NCBI GenBank assembly: GCA_965366045.1
Contig: CBDUDU010000001.1
Location: 55,028 to 119,027, forward strand
Reading direction: 5' to 3'
DNA from: Njordibacter sp965366045
GTDB lineage: Bacteria; Pseudomonadota; Gammaproteobacteria; Pseudomonadales; Balneatricaceae
Length of the DNA: 64,000 bases
Under the pieces are notes generated by a model, which was not told the DNA's origin, made no database searches, and worked only from the letters and a program-made list of their open reading frames with translations. How positions within the stretch are numbered: position 1 is the first letter of the stretch; the number at the start of each line of letters is the position of its first letter. The translations under genes were made by a program, and so were the position numbers. This document shows, in pieces, positions 33,854 to 41,182 of the stretch.

Positions 33854-34882
33854 TTAGTGTGACACGCCAGGTTCGGGCTCCACGATCGCAGATTCTTCTG
33901 CAGCCTTAACGCTTTGGCTTGGTGAGAAGCGGCGACGCTCTTCCCGTGGTGGAATGCCAAAAAAGTCGCGATAACACTTAGAAAAATGCGGGGCTGATAC
34001 AAAACCACAGGCCAGTGATACGTCGATGATGGACAAGTTGGTTTGTAACAGCAGTTGGCGCGCACGGTTTAGGCGTAGTTCTAAGTAATAGCGAGACGGC
34101 ACACACTTTAGGTGCTTCTGGAATAACCGTTCTAGCTGGCGGCGAGACACGCCCACATACTGCGCTAAATCATCCAAGCTAATAGTTTCTTCAAGGTTAG
34201 CTTCCATCAAGGCTACGGCTTCAATAAGCTTGGGTTGGCTGTTGCCTAAGTGTAAGCGTAATGGAATGCGCTGGGTGTCGTGATGGTCGCGGATACGTTC
34301 CATAATAAACATTTCAGACACCGCAGCTGCCAGCTCTGGGCCATGATGACTACTTACAAACTGCAACATCATGTCTAACGACGAGTTGCCACCGGAGCAG
34401 GTGAAGCGGTCACGGTCTATGGCAAACAAGTTAGACGACATTAATACGTTAGGAAACTCCTCACGCATGCTGGCAAGGTTTTCCCAGTGGATAGTGGCTT
34501 TATATCCGTCCAGTAGGCCTGCGGAGGCTAATAAATAGCTGCCGGTGCAGGTTGAACCTATGGCAATTTTGGCGTTGGCAACTTTACGAAGAAATGCGAG
34601 GGTGCTTTTATCATAAGCACGGTCGATGTAGGTGCCACCACAGACGATTAATGCCTCTAGGCCGTTAAGGTTGAGGTCGTTTACGTGCAAGGTGGGTGTC
34701 ACTTCAAAACCAACACTGGCTGTTACCGGCGTGCCGTTCATTGAAACCACTTCCCATTCGTACAACTCTTTTTTGCTAATGTAGTTAGCACCACGAAGGC
34801 TGGCCACAGCGGATGAAAAGGTCACCATGGAGTAGTTAGGAATTTGCAAAAATGCGTAGCGAATAGGTTTTTTATCGGACAT
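33854..34882 (-). CDS. GlxA/GbdR-like AraC-family regulator with DJ-1/PfpI domain
   Basis: A 342-aa regulator with an N-terminal class I glutamine amidotransferase-like domain (about 8-195: FLQIPNYSMVTFSSAVASLRGANYI, ALIVCGGTYID, AIGSTCTGSYLLASAGLLDG, TIHWEN) and a C-terminal AraC DNA-binding domain (about 225-325: ISLDDLAQYVGVSRRQLERLFQKHL, YYLELRLNRARQLLLQTNLSIIDVSLACGFVSAPHFSKCYRDFFG). It belongs with GbdR, CdhR and ArgR-type regulators, which sense quaternary amines or amino acids. I use the ATG at 34882. Lying beside the corrinoid module and sharing a 10-mer upstream with glyA, it is the prime candidate regulator, with glycine betaine metabolites as plausible inducers. Confidence 0.85.
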   Translation of the reverse strand: MSDKKPIRYAFLQIPNYSMVTFSSAVASLRGANYISKKELYEWEVVSMNGTPVTASVGFEVTPTLHVNDLNLNGLEALIVCGGTYIDRAYDKSTLAFLRKVANAKIAIGSTCTGSYLLASAGLLDGYKATIHWENLASMREEFPNVLMSSNLFAIDRDRFTCSGGNSSLDMMLQFVSSHHGPELAAAVSEMFIMERIRDHHDTQRIPLRLHLGNSQPKLIEAVALMEANLEETISLDDLAQYVGVSRRQLERLFQKHLKCVPSRYYLELRLNRARQLLLQTNLSIIDVSLACGFVSAPHFSKCYRDFFGIPPREERRRFSPSQSVKAAEESAIVEPEPGVSH

Positions 34883-34965
34883 ATCTGTCTCTTTATTTAA
34901 CTCAAATAACATTGTAAATAACTACGACCAAAAGACTATTGGAGCCAATAGAGTTAGGTCGCATT

Positions 34966-35020
34966 CTAAACCAGCTTGGCCCCATAGGGAACAAAATAAT
35001 GATCGTTTAGCCATCATATG
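34966..35020 (+). repeat. Imperfect direct repeat, copy 1
   Basis: CTAAACCAGCTT, then GGCC, GGGAA and CAAAAT in order, then a hairpin-like ATGAT/ATCAT. The same order of motifs recurs at 35702-35756, about 736 bp away. The two copies flank the phage-like fragment. Confidence 0.5.
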
Positions 35021-35065
35021 TCGCTGTTAAGCCATTAGGAGGCGGGTATGGAAACGGGCTAATAA

Positions 35066-35521
35066 GCCCAAGGCGTCCGTATTGGAGCCATTTGTGCTTT
35101 GGCCGTGGTGATTACCTTAATGGCACTGATTTAACCGGCCTTTTTTTATGCCTGTATTTTGGAGTTGCAAAACCCAGGCCCAAAAAAAGCCGCCGATCAA
35201 GGCAAGATGGACAATAAAAAGGCTGAAATCGAGGGCCGCAATAACGCTATCCAGGCGAAGTTAAAACAGGCCTCAACGTGGGACGAAATCCACGCAAAGA
35301 ACAGCGGTGAAAGCTTGAAAGACGAATGGTTTACCTTGTTGTTTAGCATCCCATTGGTGCTGGCACTTGTGCCACCAGCGGTGCCGTTTGTTGAAGAAGG
35401 GTTCAGGGTATTGGACACGATGCCCGATTGGTACAAGCAGGGCTTGGCCGTGCTGGTTGCTGCCTCAGTTGGTTATCAAAAGCTAACACAGTTGTTTACC
35501 AAAAAAGCGGCCTCGAAATAA
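35066..35521 (+). pseudogene. Phage-like small membrane protein (holin-like), probably interrupted
   Basis: The open part (35159-35521, first possible start TTG) encodes about 120 residues: a charged helix (KKAADQGKMDNKKAEIEGRN, then QAKLKQASTWDEIH), and two hydrophobic segments (FTLLFSIPLVLALVPPAVPF and LAVLVAASVGYQKLTQLF). This layout resembles holin or holin-associated phage proteins. In the same frame upstream of a TAA (35132-35134) lies another hydrophobic stretch (GAICALAVVITLMALI) directly leading into PAFFYACILEL, so an N-terminal TM segment seems cut off by a stop. No other phage genes are near. It may be either a remnant or a short gene using TTG. Confidence 0.45.
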
Positions 35522-35701
35522 ATATATTATTTTTCCCGTTGGTTGCTTTAGTGTATCCAGCATATGTACAGACACCTACGCGCGTTGCAAAACTAACTCG
35601 TAAGTCATTGATTATATACGTCAATATATGTCTATATTTGCACGCCTTTAATTATATAAATATTTATATAAAACAATACCTTACGGATTATTGGCTCCCT
35701 A
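35522..35701. other. AT-rich intergenic stretch
   Basis: This region is markedly AT-rich, especially 35600-35700 (runs such as TTATATAAATATTTATATAAAA), unlike the surrounding sequence. No gene is apparent. It lies within the repeat-bounded segment and supports acquisition from elsewhere. Confidence 0.4.
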
Positions 35702-35756
35702 CTAAACCAGCTTAGGCCGATTGGGAATAACAAAATGACTCAAATAGTCATTTAAC
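35702..35756 (+). repeat. Imperfect direct repeat, copy 2
   Basis: CTAAACCAGCTT, GGCC, GGGAA and CAAAAT in the same order as at 34966, followed by the hairpin AATGACT-CAAAT-AGTCATT (35733-35751). The stem sequence differs from copy 1 while the pairing is kept, suggesting that structure is conserved. Confidence 0.5.
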
Positions 35757-35803
35757 GAGGCAAATACAATACGCCTGACCTAAGCTGTTATCTGGTTCTA
35801 AAC

Positions 35804-36670
35804 TTACCCTGCTTGTAATATTTCCATCAATGCTTTGGCGGCGTTGGACAAACTGCGCTGTTGATGCCAAACACAACCCAACTGCCTAATAATGGGTTTC
35901 GATTGGCTGGCAAGCACTTTAAGGTCGTTGTTGATTAAGGTTTGCGGCAGTATGCTCCAGCCCATACCGATACTCACCATCATACGAATAGTATCAAGGT
36001 TGTTGGTAGACATGGCCACCTTAAGGGCGAGTCTCTGCTCGCCAAAGTCCTGCTCTACAATGCCCCTGGTAAAGGTATTACTCTTGCTAAGCAAGGCAGG
36101 GTAGCTACTCAACTCGGAAAGATTAACGCTGCTTTGTTGGCTTAACGGGTGATCTGGGGCGGCTACAAACTGCATTTGATCTAGCCATATGACTTGTTGT
36201 TGCAGCTGCGGGTGAGGTTCGGGGTTAAGGGTGATAATGCCCAATTGCCAACGCCCTTGCAGCAAACCGTCGTAAATGACCTCGGATTCAGCAAATTGGA
36301 TGTCCAATTCTACCTGGGGATAGCGGGCAATAAACAGGCGTAATGGCTTGGGTAAACGGTGCAAACTAATATGGTGGCTTGTGGCGATACGTAGTTGTCC
36401 ACCGACATGGCCCGACAAATTAGTCAGTTCGTCTGCTGTATCGTCCATGGCTTGTATGATGGCTTTAGCTTTGGGCAGTAGGTGTTGACCGGTGATCGTT
36501 AAAGAGACATTGCGACCCATACGGTCAAACAGGCGCGTGTGTAACTGGCCTTCTAACTTAACAATACGTTTGCTCACAGCAGGTTGAGTAAGATGTAGTT
36601 GTTCCGCAGCGCGAGAGAACGAACCGTGTTGTGCTACAGCCATAAAGGCTTTTAATGCGAGACTATCCAT
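35804..36670 (-). CDS. LysR-family regulator divergent from leuCDB
   Basis: A 288-aa LysR regulator: N-terminal winged HTH (LALKAFMAVAQHGSFSRAAEQLHLTQPAVSKRIVKLEGQL) and a two-lobe effector domain (about 90-288). I start at ATG 36670, where the canonical N-terminus MDSLALKAF begins; the frame to 36766 crosses the operator region. It is divergent from leuC, as are LysR regulators of leucine genes in many gammaproteobacteria, so control of leuCDB with a leucine-pathway intermediate as inducer is likely but inferred. Confidence 0.88.
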   Translation of the reverse strand: MDSLALKAFMAVAQHGSFSRAAEQLHLTQPAVSKRIVKLEGQLHTRLFDRMGRNVSLTITGQHLLPKAKAIIQAMDDTADELTNLSGHVGGQLRIATSHHISLHRLPKPLRLFIARYPQVELDIQFAESEVIYDGLLQGRWQLGIITLNPEPHPQLQQQVIWLDQMQFVAAPDHPLSQQSSVNLSELSSYPALLSKSNTFTRGIVEQDFGEQRLALKVAMSTNNLDTIRMMVSIGMGWSILPQTLINNDLKVLASQSKPIIRQLGCVWHQQRSLSNAAKALMEILQAG

Positions 36671-36681
36671 GTGAGTTAGTT

Positions 36682-36737
36682 TAACTCTAGTAATAACTAA
36701 ATGGAATGTAATTCCAAATAAATTGGAATTAGAGTTA
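36682..36737. promoter_or_regulatory. Nested inverted repeats, LysR operator for leuC
   Basis: TAACTCTA (36682-36689) and TAGAGTTA (36730-36737) are perfect inverted arms. Inside lie TGGAAT-GTA-ATTCCA (36702-36716) and ATTCCAA-ATAAA-TTGGAAT (36711-36729), so three TGGAAT half-sites alternate in orientation. The array fills the lysR-leuC gap and ends 54 bp before leuC. Confidence 0.6.
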
Positions 36738-36790
36738 TCGTATAGGTGTTGGTATAATGGCGACACATTAACCTGAGCTTAGGACATCAC

Positions 36791-38212
36791 ATGGCCGGTA
36801 AAACTCTCTATGACAAGTTATGGGACAGCCATCTTGTAAAACAGCAAGACGACGGCAGTTGCCTGATTTATATTGATCGCCATCTTCTACATGAAGTGAC
36901 ATCTCCTCAAGCCTTTGAAGGCTTGCGCATTGCGGGGCGTCAACCCTGGCGTATCGACACTAACCTAGCGACTCCTGATCACAACGTGCCCACCACTGCC
37001 GATGAGCGTGCTATTGGTGTAGACGGTATTGCCGACCCGGTGTCTAAAATTCAAGTGGTTACCTTAGATGACAACTGCGATGAATTTGGTATTACCGAAT
37101 TCAAAATGCAGGATGAACGCCAAGGTATAGTGCACGTTGTTGGACCAGAGCAGGGCGCTACGCTGCCGGGCATGACGGTGGTGTGTGGCGACTCCCATAC
37201 CGCAACACACGGGGCTATGGGTGCATTAGCCCACGGTATTGGTACCTCAGAAGTGGAGCACGTGTTAGCCACTCAATGCCTAATCCAAAAGAAATCCCAA
37301 AACATGTTAGTGCGGGTAGATGGTGTGTTAGGCGCAGGGGTCACCTCTAAAGACGTTGTATTGGCGATCATTGGCGTTATCGGTACCGCAGGCGGTACGG
37401 GTTATGCTATTGAGTTTGGTGGTACGGTGTTTGAAGACATGACCATGGAAGGCCGTATGACGGTATGCAACATGGCCATTGAAGCCGGTGCCCGTGTGGG
37501 TATGGTGGCGGTAGATCAAACCACCATTGATTATGTTGAAGGGCGTCCATTTTCGCCTAAGGGTGAGAATTGGAAGCTCGCTGTGGCAGCATGGCAAGAT
37601 TTACACTCAGATGACGATGCTGAGTTTGATCACGTAGTGGTGCTCGATGGCGCTTCCATTGCGCCACAGGTGACCTGGGGTACTTCGCCAGAGATGGTGT
37701 TGCCTGTGTTTGCGCAAGTGCCTAACCCTGCCAAAGAAAAAGACGATGTAAAAGCTGCGGGCATTACCCGTGCGCTTGAATACATGGGTTTAACCGCCGA
37801 ACAAGCCATTACTGACATTCGCTTAGATCGCGTATTTATTGGTTCCTGTACCAATAGTCGCATTGAAGACTTACGCGCGGCTGCTGCCGTAGTGAAAGGT
37901 AAGATAGTGGCGGCTAGCCTCAAGCAAGCGTTGGTTGTGCCTGGTTCTGGATTAGTTAAGGCTCAAGCCGAAGCTGAAGGCCTGCATACAGTGTTTACCG
38001 ATGCAGGATTGGAGTGGCGCGAGCCTGGTTGCTCTATGTGTTTGGCTATGAATGCCGATAAATTAGGCTCGGGCGAGCATTGCGCATCAACTTCAAATCG
38101 TAACTTTGAAGGGCGCCAAGGTTTTGGCGGTCGCACTCATTTGGTGAGTCCAGCGATGGCGGCTGCGGCTGCCATAGCGGGTCATTTTGTTGATGTACGT
38201 ACGTTCGCTTAA
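36791..38212 (+). CDS. leuC: 3-isopropylmalate dehydratase large subunit
   Basis: Aconitase-family [4Fe-4S] subunit isomerising 2- and 3-isopropylmalate in leucine synthesis. The 473-aa protein has TLYDKLWDSHLV, YIDRHLLHEVTSPQAF, VVCGDSHTATHGAMGALAHGIGTSEVEHVLATQ, FIGSCTNSRIEDLR (first cluster Cys) and EPGCSMCLAMN (the other two cysteines), ending in SNRNFEGRQGFGGRTHLVSPAMAAAAA. It is first in leuC-leuD-leuB. Confidence 0.97.
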   Translation: MAGKTLYDKLWDSHLVKQQDDGSCLIYIDRHLLHEVTSPQAFEGLRIAGRQPWRIDTNLATPDHNVPTTADERAIGVDGIADPVSKIQVVTLDDNCDEFGITEFKMQDERQGIVHVVGPEQGATLPGMTVVCGDSHTATHGAMGALAHGIGTSEVEHVLATQCLIQKKSQNMLVRVDGVLGAGVTSKDVVLAIIGVIGTAGGTGYAIEFGGTVFEDMTMEGRMTVCNMAIEAGARVGMVAVDQTTIDYVEGRPFSPKGENWKLAVAAWQDLHSDDDAEFDHVVVLDGASIAPQVTWGTSPEMVLPVFAQVPNPAKEKDDVKAAGITRALEYMGLTAEQAITDIRLDRVFIGSCTNSRIEDLRAAAAVVKGKIVAASLKQALVVPGSGLVKAQAEAEGLHTVFTDAGLEWREPGCSMCLAMNADKLGSGEHCASTSNRNFEGRQGFGGRTHLVSPAMAAAAAIAGHFVDVRTFA

Positions 38213-38228
38213 GGCATAGGAGACACTC

Positions 38229-38867
38229 ATGCAAGCATTTACCCAGTTGACCGGCCTCGCGGTTCCTTTGGACCGAGCCAATGTCGACACTGATATGATT
38301 ATCCCGAAACAGTTTTTGAAGTCCATTAAGCGTTCAGGCTTTGGTCCCAACCTGTTTGATGAATTGCGCTACCTCGATGAAGGGCAGCCAGATCAAGACT
38401 CTGGCCAAAGGCCTGTAAACCCTGATTTTGTGTTGAATTTGCCGCGCTATAAAGGTGCTAAGATACTCTTAGCTCGAGATAACTTTGGCTGTGGATCAAG
38501 TCGTGAGCATGCGCCATGGGCTCTGTTGGATTTTGGTATTTCCTGCCTAATCGCACCCAGCTTTGCCGATATTTTTTACAACAATTGTTTCAAAAATGGC
38601 ATTTTGCCTATCAATCTTATGGATGAGCAAGTCGACCAGCTGTTTGACGATACCCACTCTAAAGAAGGCTTTGAGCTGACGGTAGATCTAGAGGCTGGTG
38701 TCATTCGTGGTTCAAGTGCGGGCGACATCGAGTTTAATATTGATAGTTTTAGGCGTCATTGTTTGTTAAATGGGTTGGACGATATTGGTTTAACCTTAGA
38801 GCAATCTAGCAGCATCAAAAAATACGAACAAAAACGTCAACAACAAGCTCCTTGGTTGTTTACATAA
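38229..38867 (+). CDS. leuD: 3-isopropylmalate dehydratase small subunit
   Basis: Swivel-domain partner of LeuC (212 aa). Signatures: LDRANVDTDMIIPKQFLKSIKRSGFG, NFGCGSSREHAPWALLDFGI and SFADIFYNNCFKNGILPI. Spaced 16 bp after leuC with a good ribosome-binding site (AGGAGA). Confidence 0.97.
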   Translation: MQAFTQLTGLAVPLDRANVDTDMIIPKQFLKSIKRSGFGPNLFDELRYLDEGQPDQDSGQRPVNPDFVLNLPRYKGAKILLARDNFGCGSSREHAPWALLDFGISCLIAPSFADIFYNNCFKNGILPINLMDEQVDQLFDDTHSKEGFELTVDLEAGVIRGSSAGDIEFNIDSFRRHCLLNGLDDIGLTLEQSSSIKKYEQKRQQQAPWLFT

Positions 38868-38888
38868 CAAATTAGCGTCAAAGTAGAG

Positions 38889-39980
38889 ATGAAGAGCATG
38901 GTACATAATGTATTAGTTTTACCCGGTGACGGCATTGGTCCAGAAATCGTTGCCGAGGCCGAAAAAGTATTACACGCAGTAGACGCCAAATTTGGTTTAG
39001 GTTTAAACATCAGTACCGCATTGGTGGGTGGTAGCGCTATTGATGCCACCGGCGGACCATTGCCAGAAGCAACGTTGGACGCCGCAAAAGCCGCTGATGC
39101 TATCTTGCTCGGTGCCGTAGGCGGCCCTAAGTGGGATGCGTTAGATATGGCTAAACGCCCAGAAAAAGGTTTGTTGGGTTTGCGCTCAAATTTAAACCTA
39201 TTTGGCAACTTGCGCCCAGCCATTTTGTACCCACAACTGGCCGATGCGTCTAGCCTAAAGCCAGAAATCGTATCGGGCTTAGATATTCTTATCGTTCGTG
39301 AGCTTACCGGTGGCATCTATTTTGGTCAGCCCCGTGGTATTCGAGTATTGGATAATGGCGAACGCCAAGGTTACAACACCTATGTGTACGCCGAGTCTGA
39401 AATTCGCCGTATCGGAAAAGTGGCCTTTGAAGCAGCCCGCGCTCGTGGCGGTCGATTGTGTTCGGTGGACAAAGCCAACGTACTGGAAGTCACTGTGTTG
39501 TGGCGTGAAATCATGGACGACATGGCCAGCGACTACCCAGATGTAGAGCTCAGTCATATGTACGTAGACAATGCAGCGATGCAACTTGTACGCGCACCCA
39601 AGCAGTTTGACGTTATGGTGACTGGTAACATGTTTGGCGATATTCTATCTGACGCCGCTGCAATGCTTACGGGTTCCATTGGTATGCTGCCTTCGGCGTC
39701 TTTAGATGCAGATGGCAAGGGTATGTATGAACCTTGTCATGGCTCGGCACCAGACATCGCCGGCCAAGGCAAAGCCAACCCGTTAGCCACTATCCTTTCT
39801 GCTGCCATGATGTTGCGCTACACCTTGAACCAGGGCATTGCTGCAGACGCCATAGAAGCGGCTGTAAGCGTGGTACTAGATCAAGGTTTACGAACTGCGG
39901 ATATCGCCTCTGAAGGCTGCCAAACTGTGGATACAAAAACCATGGGTGATACAGTAGTTTCTGCGCTCAATAACGGTTAA
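38889..39980 (+). CDS. leuB: 3-isopropylmalate dehydrogenase
   Basis: NAD-dependent oxidative decarboxylase giving 2-oxoisocaproate (363 aa). Motifs: VLVLPGDGIGPEIVAEA, LLGAVGGPKWD, LRSNLNLFGNLRPA, RELTGGIYFGQPRG, VDKANVLEVTVLWR, GNMFGDILSDAAAMLTGSIGMLPSA and EPCHGSAPDIAGQGKANPLA. The start could be 38889 or the ATG at 38898. Confidence 0.97.
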   Translation: MKSMVHNVLVLPGDGIGPEIVAEAEKVLHAVDAKFGLGLNISTALVGGSAIDATGGPLPEATLDAAKAADAILLGAVGGPKWDALDMAKRPEKGLLGLRSNLNLFGNLRPAILYPQLADASSLKPEIVSGLDILIVRELTGGIYFGQPRGIRVLDNGERQGYNTYVYAESEIRRIGKVAFEAARARGGRLCSVDKANVLEVTVLWREIMDDMASDYPDVELSHMYVDNAAMQLVRAPKQFDVMVTGNMFGDILSDAAAMLTGSIGMLPSASLDADGKGMYEPCHGSAPDIAGQGKANPLATILSAAMMLRYTLNQGIAADAIEAAVSVVLDQGLRTADIASEGCQTVDTKTMGDTVVSALNNG

Positions 39981-40047
39981 AATCAGTTAATTATTTAGTT
40001 TGTATCCTTGGGTACTGTTGAACATCTCAAAGTAAAAAGGTTTAAAG

Positions 40048-41160
40048 ATGAAGCGTGTAGGACTGGTAGGTTGGCGTGGCATGGTTGGTTCTGTGTTGAT
40101 GCAGCGAATGCAAGAAGAGAATGATTTGCAGCTGATTGAGCCCGTCTTTTTCACCACCTCTCAAGCCGGCCAAGCGGCACCCGATTTTGGTGTTGATGCC
40201 CCGGTGTTGCAAGATGCCCATGATATCGATGTGCTTAAGACCATGGATATTATTATTTCTTGTCAAGGTGGTGATTATACCGATCGTGTATTTGCGCCTT
40301 TACGCAGCGCCGGTTGGAAGGGCTATTGGATAGATGCTGCGTCTAGCTTGCGTATGCAAGACGATAGCGTAATTATTCTTGACCCCGTCAATCGTGGGGT
40401 TATTGATCAAGCATTAGCCCAGGGCAAAACCGACTTTATTGGTGGTAATTGCACGGTTAGCTTAATGATGCTGGCTTTGGGTGGTTTGTTTGCTGCCGAT
40501 CAGATCGAATGGATGTCAGCCATGACCTACCAATCAGCCTCGGGTGGTGGTGCTCGCCACATGCGTGAACTGCTCAACCAAATGGGATACATCAATCAAA
40601 GTGTGTCTAGTGAGTTAGCAAACCCTGCCTCTGCAATATTAGAAATTGACCGTAAAGTGTCGCTGGCCATCAATGCCAACGATAACGACGCGAGTCAGTT
40701 TGGCGCCCCTTTGGCTGGCAGCTTGATTCCTTGGATTGACTCTCAACTACCTAACGGTCAAAGCCGTGAAGAGTGGAAAGCCCAGGCAGAAACTAACAAA
40801 ATTTTAGGCCGTACTAACGACATCATTCCGGTTGACGGGTTATGTGTTCGGGTAGGCGCTATGCGTTGTCATAGCCAAGCGTTAACCATAAAGATGAAGC
40901 AAAACGTGCCCATGGACGAGATAGAAGACATGTTGGCTAAAGCCAATGACTGGGTCAAGGTCATTCCTAACGACCGCGACCTAACCATGTCGGAACTTAC
41001 ACCCGCCAAGATAACCGGTACTATGACTGTGCCTGTGGGTCGCTTACGTAAGCTGAATATGGGCCCTGAATATTTGTCTGCCTTTACCGTAGGCGACCAA
41101 TTGTTGTGGGGAGCGGCTGAGCCGTTGCGACGTATGTTGCGAATTTTGCTAGAGGCGTAA
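40048..41160 (+). CDS. asd: Aspartate-semialdehyde dehydrogenase
   Basis: Makes aspartate semialdehyde for Lys, Met, Thr and diaminopimelate. The 370-aa protein begins VGLVGWRGMVGSVLMQRM (NADP loop), has the catalytic Cys in FIGGNCTVSLMMLALGGLF and the substrate His in RVGAMRCHSQALTIK. Length and the N-terminal GWRGMVGSVL fit the gammaproteobacterial type. The leuB-asd-fimV order matches pseudomonads. Confidence 0.96.
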   Translation: MKRVGLVGWRGMVGSVLMQRMQEENDLQLIEPVFFTTSQAGQAAPDFGVDAPVLQDAHDIDVLKTMDIIISCQGGDYTDRVFAPLRSAGWKGYWIDAASSLRMQDDSVIILDPVNRGVIDQALAQGKTDFIGGNCTVSLMMLALGGLFAADQIEWMSAMTYQSASGGGARHMRELLNQMGYINQSVSSELANPASAILEIDRKVSLAINANDNDASQFGAPLAGSLIPWIDSQLPNGQSREEWKAQAETNKILGRTNDIIPVDGLCVRVGAMRCHSQALTIKMKQNVPMDEIEDMLAKANDWVKVIPNDRDLTMSELTPAKITGTMTVPVGRLRKLNMGPEYLSAFTVGDQLLWGAAEPLRRMLRILLEA

Positions 41161-41182
41161 CTGAGCTAGAGTAGTAGGGTAG

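Noticed and set aside
35428..35715. 95-codon plus-strand ORF overlapping the holin-like gene
   Set aside because: Overlaps the better-supported frame and runs into very AT-rich DNA with no family resemblance or ribosome-binding site.
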